A stretch of DNA of 64,000 nt from Coxiellaceae bacterium (GTDB lineage Bacteria > Pseudomonadota > Gammaproteobacteria > Coxiellales > Coxiellaceae): NCBI GenBank assembly GCA_029212885.1, contig JARGPC010000001.1:837651-901650 (forward strand), written 5' to 3'. Below, one piece after another: positions 9,109 through 16,258 of this stretch (position 1 is its first letter; every line of letters starts with the position of its first letter). The notes under the pieces were generated by a model, which did no database searches, was not told where the DNA came from, and saw nothing but the letters and a program-made list of their open reading frames with translations. The translations under genes were made by a program, and so were the position numbers.

Positions 9109-10023
9109 ATGTTTAGAAAAATAAGCTTTGAGCAATGTCTTGAACATATGAAGAGGTGCTCTTGGCAACTTGATGATATTTTCAAGGAGGGAGAGCCTCT
9201 TGATTTTTCCAAAAGCTTTATACCGCAGGCGTTAACCGCTCATGATCAGCTTCGTAATTTGCTTTCTGAGAAAGCTATTTTATTGCTTAATCATATCACT
9301 GCGAAAAGTTATTTAAATTTTTTCTATTTTGTTGAGGAATTTATTATTCAAGAAGCTGAGAGCCTAGAGTTTGTATCTGAAGCCGCATCTGCTGAGAAGC
9401 TAGCACTGAAAAATTTTGCGAGTGAAGAGCGTAAGCATCAAGCCCTTTTTAAGCGAGTGATGCGATCGATTGATGCGGGCTTAGTTGCTTCGCCCAAAGT
9501 GATTGATTTTGAAAAAGATGCGGCAAAGGATCTACTTGCATTATCACCTATGGGTGTTTTGCTGTTGACGTTACATTTAGAGGTGATAACACAAGAGCAT
9601 TATATTCAAGCTGTCAAAGATAATTTGGCAATTGATCATTTATTCGAGCATGTGTTGCAGTGTCATTGGATTGAAGAGTCGCAGCACGCTAACATAGATT
9701 ACTTAGAGCTTTCTAAGCTTGTGCCAACATTGTCTCAGTCTGAAAAAGTCGTAGGTATTAATGACTACATTAGTTCTTTGGATAAGTTGCTTTCCGCTTT
9801 TAAAATTCAGTCTGAACTTGACGCTGAAAATTTATCAGCGCTGTGCGATCAGTCATTGTCTGAGAGTCAATTATTGGCTATTAAACATGCTCAGGAGCGG
9901 GGTTATTGTACGATATTTATTTTAAATGGCCTGCATCACAAGCAAGTGTCTAATGTATTTGAATCGTTTTTACCAGATTTAATGTATGTGTTGGCTAATA
10001 ACCAAACGCGATTTGATAGTTAG
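9109..10023 (+). CDS. Ferritin-like diiron protein (AurF/oxygenase-like fold)
   Basis: A 304-residue all-helical protein with a possible complete diiron ligand set: E77 in FVEEFIIQEAE, E107 and H110 in SEERKHQ, E158 in LHLEVI, and E190 and H193 in WIEESQH. Two ExxH motifs plus two lone Glu residues are the pattern of ferritin-like oxygenases such as the AurF N-oxygenase group. The last ~100 residues are not recognisable. It follows the hybrid kinase by 19 bases, so the pair may form a signalling module, for instance a diiron oxygen or redox sensor, or the kinase may control it. A minus-oriented terminator lies downstream. The fold assignment is fairly firm; the reaction is unknown. Confidence 0.6.
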   Translation: MFRKISFEQCLEHMKRCSWQLDDIFKEGEPLDFSKSFIPQALTAHDQLRNLLSEKAILLLNHITAKSYLNFFYFVEEFIIQEAESLEFVSEAASAEKLALKNFASEERKHQALFKRVMRSIDAGLVASPKVIDFEKDAAKDLLALSPMGVLLLTLHLEVITQEHYIQAVKDNLAIDHLFEHVLQCHWIEESQHANIDYLELSKLVPTLSQSEKVVGINDYISSLDKLLSAFKIQSELDAENLSALCDQSLSESQLLAIKHAQERGYCTIFILNGLHHKQVSNVFESFLPDLMYVLANNQTRFDS

Positions 10024-10082
10024 TGGATTGAGTTCGATTCTTGAGGTTTCGCTGTAAAAGGCGGATGAGCTAAAGGCCATAA

Positions 10083-10110
10083 ATAAAAAAAGCCGGAACA
10101 AGTCCGGCTT
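10083..10110 (-). terminator. Rho-independent terminator of ihfB
   Basis: The arms AAGCCGGA and TCCGGCTT (10090-10097 and 10103-10110) enclose a 5-base loop. On the minus strand the stem is followed by a run of seven T, giving a classical intrinsic terminator 22 bases after the ihfB stop. On the plus strand there is no T run, so it would only weakly stop the diiron gene. Confidence 0.85.
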
Positions 10111-10132
10111 TATAAAGACTGATATTTGGAGA

Positions 10133-10456
10133 TTATTCTTCATCATCATCCGTATCTTTAATGGGATGCACGCCACGGCTGGCATTCACGCGCTCGCGTA
10201 GCTCTTTACCAGGTTTGAAGTGTGGTGTGTATTTTGCTTCGGTATAGACTCTGGCACCAGTTTTTGGATTATGCGCTTTGCGAGGTGGGCGATAGTGCAG
10301 TGAAAAACTGCCGAATCCACGGATCTCAATACGCTCGTGACTAATTAATGCATCACTCATGCGTTCCAGGATGTGGTTCACGCTAAGCTCCACGTCCTTC
10401 ATAGAGAGCATGTCCTGTTTTTCTGCTAATAATGCGATCAACTCTGATTTAACCAT
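10133..10456 (-). CDS. ihfB: Integration host factor beta subunit
   Basis: DNA-bending nucleoid protein, IHF beta. The N-terminal [13 protein letters not shown], the [13 protein letters not shown] beta arm and RNPKTG-like (HNPKTGARV) motif with the Pro that intercalates DNA are all present. The C-terminal GKELRERVN is typical. The tail ends in an acidic DDDEE run. I chose the ATG at 10456 because AGGACAGGA precedes it and it gives the normal IHF N-terminus; the upstream ATG at 10498 would add 14 unconserved residues. A terminator follows the stop. Confidence 0.95.
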   Translation of the reverse strand: MVKSELIALLAEKQDMLSMKDVELSVNHILERMSDALISHERIEIRGFGSFSLHYRPPRKAHNPKTGARVYTEAKYTPHFKPGKELRERVNASRGVHPIKDTDDDEE

Positions 10457-10553
10457 GGTTCCTGTCCTCTTTTGGCTACTGTGCTTTTTGAGCACCATTT
10501 AATCATCGAATAACCCAATGATAGCAGAGGATATGAAGATTTTTCCAGTTTAA

Positions 10554-11138
10554 TCAAAAAGAAATGGCGATTTTGCCTAAGGCGATACCCGAGACCACCT
10601 GGGGGTAGAGCTGATGCTCTAAGACTTGTACTTTGGCCTTTAAGTTATCGGCGTTATCTTGTGGGTCGATAGGGCATTTGAGCTGGGCTAATAGGGGGCC
10701 AGAGTCCAGGTCTACAGTCACCACATGGATGCTGACACCATGTTCACTATCACCGGCATCGAGTGCTCGCTGATGGGTATTCAAGCCTGGGTATTTAGGC
10801 AGCAGTGAGGGGTGGATGTTAATGACCTGGTTGGGAAAGGCTTGAATAAAGCCGGGGGTGAGCTTGCGCATAAAGCCAGCTAGCACGACCAGGTTGGGGT
10901 TATATTGCTGAATGCACTTGATCAGCTCTTGATCAAAAGTGGTGCGATCAGTGTATTCGGTATGATCAATAATATGGTGTGGGATGCCTGCTTGTTCGGC
11001 GCGTTGTAGACCGTAAGCATTTGGTCGATTACTGATCACGGCGCTAATGGTAAATGGAGCCCCGGCCTTTTCGGTATCGATCAATGCTTGCAAGTTGCTG
11101 CCATTGCCGGAGATTAATACGACTACTGAGAAACTCAT
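10554..11138 (-). CDS. purN: Phosphoribosylglycinamide formyltransferase
   Basis: Third step of purine synthesis: formylates GAR using 10-formyl-[18 protein letters not shown] forms the phosphate loop near the N-terminus. The catalytic Asn-His-Asp set is represented by [13 protein letters not shown] and [13 protein letters not shown]. At 194 residues it is slightly shorter than the E. coli enzyme at the C-terminus. The start ATG overlaps the purM stop by 4 bases, so purM-purN form one minus-strand operon, the usual order. Confidence 0.96.
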   Translation of the reverse strand: MSFSVVVLISGNGSNLQALIDTEKAGAPFTISAVISNRPNAYGLQRAEQAGIPHHIIDHTEYTDRTTFDQELIKCIQQYNPNLVVLAGFMRKLTPGFIQAFPNQVINIHPSLLPKYPGLNTHQRALDAGDSEHGVSIHVVTVDLDSGPLLAQLKCPIDPQDNADNLKAKVQVLEHQLYPQVVSGIALGKIAISF

Positions 11139-12169
11139 GAGTTAAATACCACAGCAGGCTGTTCGTCTTGCTGATCAATAATGTCACCCAGCAGCCAGGC
11201 ATTTTCGCCAAGGTCTTTACATTGCTGAAGGGTCGCATCGACTTGATCGGCAGGTACGACTAATACCATGCCAACACCACAGTTAAAGGTGCGATACATC
11301 TCATCGCGATCGATATTGCCTTGTTCAGCTAGCCATTGGAATAGCGGCGGCCATTGCCAGCTATTTTGATTAATCATGGCGCAGGTATTGTTCGGTAATA
11401 CGCGTGGCAAATTGCCCGGCAGTCCACCACCGGTAATATGTGCCATTGCTTTTATATCGATATCGTTTAGTAGTGCTTGTGTGGTTTTGGCATAAAGGCG
11501 TGTCGGTTGCATTACCAGGTCAGCCAGTGTTTGGCCGCCGACGTCGGTGCATAGATCTTCACCGCTGGTTGCGATCACTTTGCGAATCAGTGAATAGCCA
11601 TTCGAATGAGCGCCACTGGCGCCGAGTGCAACCAGCTTGTCGCCAGCGCTAACACGGCTGCCATCAATGATTTTAGTTTTTTCGACGATGCCAACACAAA
11701 AGCCGGCGAGATCATAATCTCCTTCGCTATACATGCCTGGCATCTCGGCGGTTTCACCACCGGTTAATGCGCAACCTGAAAGTTCACAACCTTTACCAAT
11801 GCCGGCAATAATCGCTTTGGCTTGCTCAACATCAAGCTTGCCGGTGGCATAGTAATCGAGGAAATACAGCGGTTCGGCACCACAGGTAATGATGTCGTTG
11901 ACACACATGGCTACCAAATCAATACCAATGGTATCGTGTTTGTTGAGTTCAATGGCAAGTTTTAATTTGGTGCCAACACCATCGGTGCCACTGACTAATA
12001 CCGGTTGTTTGTAGCGATCGAGCGGCACTTCAAATAGCGCACCAAAGCCACCGATACCGGTCAGTATTTCTTTGCGTGACGTACGTTTGGCAATTTGTTT
12101 GATGTCATCCACCAGCGCATCGGCTTTATCGATATCGACACCGGCATCTTGATAGGTCAGTTTGGTCAT
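11135..12169 (-). CDS. purM: Phosphoribosylformylglycinamidine cyclo-ligase (AIR synthetase)
   Basis: Fifth step of purine synthesis, ATP-dependent closure of the imidazole ring. [47 protein letters not shown] and [13 protein letters not shown] are the family signatures, and the [12 protein letters not shown] motif is near the C-terminus. The ATG at 12169 ([12 protein letters not shown]) matches the family N-terminus; upstream in-frame Mets fall inside a repeat. A repeated hairpin (12186-12239) lies directly upstream, between it and the ATPase gene. purN follows with a 4-base overlap. Confidence 0.97.
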   Translation of the reverse strand: MTKLTYQDAGVDIDKADALVDDIKQIAKRTSRKEILTGIGGFGALFEVPLDRYKQPVLVSGTDGVGTKLKLAIELNKHDTIGIDLVAMCVNDIITCGAEPLYFLDYYATGKLDVEQAKAIIAGIGKGCELSGCALTGGETAEMPGMYSEGDYDLAGFCVGIVEKTKIIDGSRVSAGDKLVALGASGAHSNGYSLIRKVIATSGEDLCTDVGGQTLADLVMQPTRLYAKTTQALLNDIDIKAMAHITGGGLPGNLPRVLPNNTCAMINQNSWQWPPLFQWLAEQGNIDRDEMYRTFNCGVGMVLVVPADQVDATLQQCKDLGENAWLLGDIIDQQDEQPAVVFNS

Positions 12170-12185
12170 ATTGTGCTGCTCACTA

Positions 12186-12239
12186 CTCAATCCAGCCGGC
12201 ATTGTAGCCGGTTGGTGGAGTGGGGGCAATGCGGTTTAT
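12186..12239. repeat. 53-bp direct repeat, copy 1 (contains hairpin)
   Basis: This copy runs from CTCAATCCAGCCGGC to GCGGTTTAT and matches 13575-13628 with two differences. Inside it CCAGCCGGC and GCCGGTTGG form a 9-base stem with one mismatch around ATTGTA. The stop codon of the ATPase gene (12236-12238) lies at its right edge, in the same place as the stop of the next upstream gene in copy 2. The two copies bracket the ATPase gene and its operators. Confidence 0.9.
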
Positions 12240-13402
12240 TGTACAATGCTTGCTGATTGTTCAATATTTATTAAGCGATTGAGGTTGATTTTTTGCTCGT
12301 GATTACCGGCATACACGATATACCCTTGTCCTACTTGATCCCCTAGGAATTCACGAAACTTGTCGATCCCCTTAGAGAAGCGTTGCTGGTAGGTTTTACT
12401 GGCTTTGATTTCTATTGGGGTGAGCTCTCCGCCTTTCTGATAAATCGCATCTACTTCATTCCCTTGGGCGTCGCGATAATAATATAAATTTGGTTCTAAG
12501 CCTCTATTAAGGCGAGATTTGATTAATTCATTGATGCAGAGGTTCTCAACTAAGGCGCCATGTGCTGCATGATGAAACACTTGATCAGTAGTTTCTAATT
12601 TCATTAAGTAGGAGGCAAGGCCCACATCATAAAAATACAATTTGGGTGATTTTACTAACTGTTTATTGATATTAGCAAAGTACGGTGGTAGTCGATAAAT
12701 AATAAAGGTCGCTTCCAATACTGATAACCACTGCTTAACGGTGTGATACGAAACGCCTAATTCATTTGCGATATTTGAATAATTAATCATTTGCCCAATG
12801 CGAGCTGCGCATAAACGAATAAAAGTTTGAAATTGCTGTAGATCTTTTACATTGATAATTTTGCGCACATCACGTTCAACATAGGTTTGTACATACTGCC
12901 GATACATCTTGGTTGGGTTTAATGTATCTTTATAAATGCGTGGGTAAAATCCTTGCAGTATATACTCATCCAATGAAAAGTTTTCATTCAGTTGTTTTGT
13001 TTCCGCAATGGTCAAAGGCAACAGGCTTAACAGAGCCGTTCTCCCCGCCAGGGATTGTGTAATAGCTTGATGCAAATCCAGCTGATGGCTACCTGTTAAA
13101 ATAAATTGACCTTTTTTATCTTGTTGGTCAACTATTACTTGAATACAAGACAGTAGCTGCGGCACATTTTGAATTTCATCAAAAATAGCACCAGTTTCAG
13201 CATAAGCTTCAATCATGCCTTGTGGGTCTTCAAGAGCTGCTTGTTGCTTATCGAGAGATTCCAAATTTATATACGGTAAATCTGGGAAGCATTCTTTCAC
13301 TAGGGTGGTTTTTCCTGATTGTCGCGGCCCAATTACTGTGACTACTGGATAGCTGTTGGCCATGCTCAGCAATTCAGTGGTCATTTCACGCTTTATGGTC
13401 AT
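12236..13402 (-). CDS. AAA+ ATPase with DUF4143 domain, copy 1
   Basis: A 388-residue P-loop protein of the AAA_14/DUF4143 type. Walker A is GPRQSGKTTLVKE, Walker B is AIFDEIQNVP, and the sensor region is FILTGSHQ. The middle carries YVERDVRKIINVKDL and a winged-helix-like stretch (NELGVSYHTVKQWLSVLEA). The C-terminal DUF4143 part ends in a nuclease-like segment, NEVDAIYQKGGELTPIEIK, with the E-x-D...E-x-K spacing of PD-(D/E)xK folds. The biological role of the family is unsettled. It is related to the ATPase at 16259. It is flanked by a 53-bp direct repeat and preceded by two palindromes at 13411-13497, the nearer ending 8 bases from the ATG. It looks like an inserted unit. Confidence 0.85.
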   Translation of the reverse strand: MTIKREMTTELLSMANSYPVVTVIGPRQSGKTTLVKECFPDLPYINLESLDKQQAALEDPQGMIEAYAETGAIFDEIQNVPQLLSCIQVIVDQQDKKGQFILTGSHQLDLHQAITQSLAGRTALLSLLPLTIAETKQLNENFSLDEYILQGFYPRIYKDTLNPTKMYRQYVQTYVERDVRKIINVKDLQQFQTFIRLCAARIGQMINYSNIANELGVSYHTVKQWLSVLEATFIIYRLPPYFANINKQLVKSPKLYFYDVGLASYLMKLETTDQVFHHAAHGALVENLCINELIKSRLNRGLEPNLYYYRDAQGNEVDAIYQKGGELTPIEIKASKTYQQRFSKGIDKFREFLGDQVGQGYIVYAGNHEQKINLNRLINIEQSASIVQ

Positions 13403-13410
13403 GGATTGCT

Positions 13411-13443
13411 CTATAATTTAGAATTCTAACTTCTAAATTATAG
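13411..13443 (-). promoter_or_regulatory. Operator-like palindrome next to the ATPase start, copy A
   Basis: The 13-base arms CTATAATTTAGAA (13411-13423) and TTCTAAATTATAG (13431-13443) are perfectly complementary around a 7-base spacer. The palindrome ends 8 bases before the ATG of the DUF4143 ATPase, covering the ribosome-binding region. With its second copy it resembles an autoregulatory operator or a translational hairpin. Confidence 0.7.
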
Positions 13444-13463
13444 CACTGTTGGCGGCCCATAAT

Positions 13464-13498
13464 CTAATAAATTAGAAGTCTAACTTCTATATTATAGA
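13464..13498 (-). promoter_or_regulatory. Operator-like palindrome, copy B
   Basis: TTAGAAGTCTAACTTCTA (13472-13489) plus ATTATAG repeats the right part of copy A with 24 of 26 bases identical, 54 bases away in the same orientation. The left arm is imperfect by one indel. Two direct copies of a palindrome before a gene is a common operator layout. Confidence 0.6.
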
Positions 13499-13574
13499 CT
13501 TTGCCAGGTGATGCCACTCATTTTCAATGAGTTATGGTTAGGATAAAATGTGCGCCGATTACGCTTATTTACTG

Positions 13575-13628
13575 CTCAATCCAGCCGGCATTGTAGCCGG
13601 TTGGTGGAGTGGGGGTAATGCGGCTTAT
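13575..13628. repeat. 53-bp direct repeat, copy 2
   Basis: It is nearly identical to 12186-12239 and includes the same imperfect hairpin. The stop codon of the 284-residue gene (13625-13627) sits exactly where the ATPase stop sits in copy 1. This suggests the ATPase unit was placed between this gene and its original downstream hairpin, duplicating the hairpin. Confidence 0.9.
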
Positions 13629-14479
13629 GCTTCGCCGCTACCTTGCGGTGTGGAAGTATGCTGGGTGTCACCTTCGGCAGGATTGCTTCGTATTTCAGCT
13701 GCTGCTGCTCCGCGATCGCTTGGTTCTCGTAGGCGAGCATCTTTTTCTTCAGCTGTCTCCACTGCCCTTTCTTGCGATTCGGTATCTGCTTCTTCTGTGA
13801 CTCTGGCAGAACTGCCAGAAGCGGCACCGGCGATGGCTGTGAGTCCATTGCTTTCACTTAATTCATAAGTGGTGCCGTGTTGGTCGGTGAGTTGGCCTTT
13901 TTCATTTATATCGTAGGTTTTATCATTTTTTTCATCTCTTAATTGGCCGTCTTTAGTAATGGAGTATTCATTGCCAGCTTTGTCAGTAATCTGTTGAATG
14001 CAGTTAAGGGCAGTTTTTATTCTGTTGCCATCCCAGCCAGCCTGTTTACCAGCGGCGATAAAGCCTGTGGCATTGGCTAGGGTAGTTTTTGGTAGGCCTT
14101 GAAGTCTCATTCCTTCAGGTAAGCACTTCATAATAGCCGCATGTGCTGCAATGGTATCTTTACTCCATGTTTGGTGGCTATCCGCTTTAAACGATGGGTC
14201 AGTTTTAGGTAATGAGACAGCTGCAAGGTTGCCTTCTTTATCAAGATGCACATCAAATTCTACTTTGGGCTCTTTGAGTGTGACGGTAAAGGAGTCGCCA
14301 TCATGTGGCTTGCCGCTAATAAATAAGGCCGGTGTGTCGCCGTCTTTGGCCTTGTCTTTTTTAGGGGTAATTTCGCATCCTTTATCGAAGAGTGTTTTAA
14401 AGTTTTGCGCAAGTGCGGCAAGAATTTTCTCTTGAATCGCTTTTTTTTCTGCGCTGGCTTTATCTACAGGACTTGGCAT
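13625..14479 (-). CDS. Unknown protein with short internal repeats and disordered acidic tail
   Basis: I do not recognise this 284-residue protein. The N-terminal ~165 residues look globular and hydrophilic (TLFDKGCEI, FSVTLKEPKVEFDV-like strands). Residues ~168-215 contain three copies of a 14-16 residue unit with the pattern YxIxxxGQLxD: EYSITKDGQLRDE, TYDINEKGQLTDQ and TYELSESNGLT. The last ~70 residues are Ala/Glu/Ser-rich, charged and probably disordered. There is no signal peptide or membrane helix. The repeated units recall YD/RHS-like or WG-like beta repeats but are too few to assign. A Dot/Icm-type effector is possible by composition only. Confidence 0.6.
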   Translation of the reverse strand: MPSPVDKASAEKKAIQEKILAALAQNFKTLFDKGCEITPKKDKAKDGDTPALFISGKPHDGDSFTVTLKEPKVEFDVHLDKEGNLAAVSLPKTDPSFKADSHQTWSKDTIAAHAAIMKCLPEGMRLQGLPKTTLANATGFIAAGKQAGWDGNRIKTALNCIQQITDKAGNEYSITKDGQLRDEKNDKTYDINEKGQLTDQHGTTYELSESNGLTAIAGAASGSSARVTEEADTESQERAVETAEEKDARLREPSDRGAAAAEIRSNPAEGDTQHTSTPQGSGEA

Positions 14480-14611
14480 TTTTTATCTCTTACAGTAATT
14501 AATATGATAAATCCAGTATGATTGTTAATTCTTAGCAAAGTCTTAGGTCAATCAGAAGGTTGGAGCATAGGAATATACTTTATTAATTAGCTGATTATTA
14601 AGGGGGAAATA

Positions 14612-14653
14612 ATGACCATGTCTTGTGGTGATGAAATTATTTTTAAGATTTAA
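14612..14653 (+). other. Possible 13-residue leader peptide
   Basis: A tiny frame, MTMSCGDEIIFKI, is preceded by AAGGGGGAAATA, a good ribosome-binding site. It points toward the 47-residue antitoxin-like gene on the other strand and is followed by a weak CCCC/GGGG hairpin. It may be chance; I list it because the ribosome site is unusually strong for an otherwise empty stretch. Confidence 0.2.
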
Positions 14654-14786
14654 CCCCGGTGTTGGGGTGTTGTATAGGGTATTTTAATTGCGCTGATTTT
14701 AAGTCGAGGTATTCGATGACATCGCCATCCTCGAATTGTTCGTCAAAGTCTTTTGCAGCTAAAGTTTTTTTGCTTGAAGCATTCAT
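14643..14786 (-). CDS. 47-residue antitoxin-like protein, probably truncated
   Basis: A short gene with an excellent ribosome site (AAAAAGGAGTGATT before the ATG). Its residues AKDFDEQFEDGDVIEYLDL match the N-terminal segment common in CopG/BrnA-type antitoxins, where 'FDexFDxGedIxeYLDlskA' normally precedes the ribbon-helix-helix DNA-binding domain. Here the protein ends about 20 residues later (PIQHPNTGVKS) and the DNA-binding domain is missing. No toxin gene is adjacent. It is either a remnant of a toxin-antitoxin pair or a small protein that keeps only the toxin-neutralising segment. The family match is from memory of the motif. Confidence 0.6.
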   Translation of the reverse strand: MNASSKKTLAAKDFDEQFEDGDVIEYLDLKSAQLKYPIQHPNTGVKS

Positions 14787-14851
14787 AATCACTCCTTTTT
14801 AATGTTGTAATTGTATTGTTTTAAGGTGTTATTTGTACATGCCGTATTTTG

Positions 14852-14865
14852 GTGATTTATATCAC
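14852..14865. promoter_or_regulatory. CRP-like half-symmetric site (weak)
   Basis: GTGA-TTTATA-TCAC has the core of a CRP box (GTGA-N6-TCAC) but lacks the outer T and A. It lies 66 bases upstream of the antitoxin-like gene and 130 upstream of the oxygenase gene. It may be chance. Confidence 0.2.
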
Positions 14866-14947
14866 TTTTGGTCATTACTCTCACTGACAATGAGTCTTAT
14901 TCATGGTATTTTCGATGACGTCATGCGAGCCTGGAGGGGGAATAGCC

Positions 14948-14979
14948 GTCATTGCGAGGAGCTTGCGACGAAGCAATCT
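14948..14979. repeat. GTCATTGCGAG-family repeat, single unit
   Basis: GTCATTGCGAGGAGCTTGCG followed by ACGAAGCAATCT is the canonical form of the family. It ends 18 bases before the ATG of the oxygenase gene, directly before the ribosome site AAGGA, so the hairpin could affect that gene's leader. Confidence 0.85.
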
Positions 14980-14997
14980 AATAATTAAGGACGACCT

Positions 14998-15888
14998 ATG
15001 CGCGACAGAATGGCAGCCATCTCAGACATGGTGGCAAACATACAACCCAAGCTCAATGCCATCGAATTAAAGCTCAGCGATCAGCTTAAGCAAGACCAAG
15101 AAAATGTTGATGTGATTTGGCGCTTGGCAGAAAACTACCGCAAGCAAGGCAACTTATCGCAAGCATTGGGTGGCTATCAAAGACTATTACAGTTACAACC
15201 TGATCATCATAAAGCCGAGTATTTACGCCGTATTTTAAGTGGCGAATCAATTATGGATTATGTTAATGATGAAGACTTTCCAGCGTCGCCATTTACTTTG
15301 ATTGATGATTTTTTAACGGCGGATCAACAACATCAAATATGGCAGTTGTTAGAAAAAAACTACCAGCATTTTGATCTTTCAAAAACACTGAATAAGCAGG
15401 GTGTGGGCAAGCTAACCGATTACCGTTTGTCAAAGCTGCTGCCACAAAAGTATTTAAAGCCAATAGGCAAGTGGTTCCTGCCATTGATTATTGATCAGCT
15501 GGATCACATATTGCCACGTATTGGTTTAGAGTCATTCGAGGTGGGCCGTAAAGAATTACAGCTGACCAAAAGCCAAGGTGGCGACTATTATAAAATCCAC
15601 AGTGACAAGGGCGGCAACTGCAAATCTGCCACACGCAATATGACCTTTGTCTATTATTTTCATGGTGAGCCGAAAGGTTTTAGTGGTGGTGATTTATTAT
15701 TGTTTGATACCCATGCTGAAAAAAAGAGTTTTAATGCGCGTTTTACGCGCGTAAGCCCCAACAATAATCGTTTGATTTGTTTCCCCAGTGATCGTTATCA
15801 CACTGTTCTGCCGGTTAAAGCGCTGGTTGATGATTGGCAATTTGCGCGGTTTACCCTCAATGGCTGGTTGCATAATGCGGTTGCTTAG
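14998..15888 (+). CDS. TPR-containing 2OG-Fe(II) oxygenase
   Basis: The N-terminal ~75 residues form a coiled or TPR-like helical region (NYRKQGNLSQALGGYQRLLQ). From about residue 95 a prolyl-4-hydroxylase-like double-stranded beta-helix follows. The metal triad is probably the His and Asp of YKIHSDKGG and the His of DRYHTVLPV, and the Arg of QFARFTLNGW should bind 2-oxoglutarate. Such proteins hydroxylate prolines or other residues; the substrate is unknown. There is no signal peptide. AAGGA 8 bases before the ATG supports the start. A repeat lies immediately upstream. Confidence 0.8.
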   Translation: MRDRMAAISDMVANIQPKLNAIELKLSDQLKQDQENVDVIWRLAENYRKQGNLSQALGGYQRLLQLQPDHHKAEYLRRILSGESIMDYVNDEDFPASPFTLIDDFLTADQQHQIWQLLEKNYQHFDLSKTLNKQGVGKLTDYRLSKLLPQKYLKPIGKWFLPLIIDQLDHILPRIGLESFEVGRKELQLTKSQGGDYYKIHSDKGGNCKSATRNMTFVYYFHGEPKGFSGGDLLLFDTHAEKKSFNARFTRVSPNNNRLICFPSDRYHTVLPVKALVDDWQFARFTLNGWLHNAVA

Positions 15889-15938
15889 CAGCAATAAACA
15901 TTTACCGATTGATTTTAAATAAATTAAATGTAACTTAT

Positions 15939-15992
15939 AAGGAGTGCACTCCGTAAAAGTTAAACTTCCAAGGAGTACGTTCCTCAAAAGTT
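15939..15992. repeat. Two 23-bp direct repeats with inner palindrome
   Basis: AAGGAGTGCACTCCGTAAAA (15939 on) and AAGGAGTACGTTCCTCAAAA (15970 on) are spaced by 31 bases and each ends AGTT. The first contains the perfect palindrome GGAGTGCACTCC. They lie in the 370-base gap upstream of the second ATPase. I see no gene in that gap; open frames across it look like noise. Confidence 0.6.
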
Positions 15993-16037
15993 TGTTTTTT
16001 TTGTGGGGTAGGCGAATGACAATTTTTTCAAGTGCCG

Positions 16038-16065
16038 CTAAAATTGTCAATATTGACTATTTTAG
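16038..16065. repeat. 28-bp near-perfect palindrome
   Basis: CTAAAATTGTCAAT (16038-16051) and ATTGACTATTTTAG (16052-16065) are complementary at 13 of 14 positions with no spacer. It lies 85 bases upstream of the paired palindromes before the ATPase gene and may belong to the same control region. Confidence 0.6.
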
Positions 16066-16150
16066 TGCGTTGCTAATCCTCTCGAGCTCAAAATCTGCTT
16101 GTTTGGGATTTGTTAAAGTATTGTCAATTTTTAATCGATACCGACATTTC

Positions 16151-16183
16151 ATGTAAATACGCAATTTAATTGCGGATTTACAT
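16151..16183 (+). promoter_or_regulatory. Operator-like palindrome upstream of ATPase 2, copy A
   Basis: A 33-base palindrome begins ATGTAAATACGCAATT and ends AATTGCGGATTTACAT. It is complementary at 15 of 16 arm positions. Its size and paired layout match the palindromes upstream of the other DUF4143 ATPase, although the sequence differs. Confidence 0.7.
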
Positions 16184-16222
16184 GACTATTTATTGCTTTT
16201 ATGGGCGTATAGTGCAATAATT

Positions 16223-16255
16223 ATGTAATTCTGCAGTTAAATTGAGGATTTACAT
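16223..16255 (+). promoter_or_regulatory. Operator-like palindrome upstream of ATPase 2, copy B
   Basis: This second 33-base copy matches copy A at 27 of 33 positions (begins ATGTAATTCTGCAG, ends GAGGATTTACAT) 72 bases downstream. It ends 3 bases before the ATG and contains the likely ribosome site GAGGA, so occupancy or folding should affect translation. Confidence 0.65.
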
Positions 16256-16258
16256 AAA

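Noticed and set aside
14643..14786. The 47-residue gene as a second RiPP precursor
   Set aside because: Its sequence matches antitoxin N-termini and lacks a leader/core pattern.
15944..16156. 70-residue frame upstream of the second ATPase
   Set aside because: It crosses direct repeats and a palindrome and lacks any recognisable protein feature.
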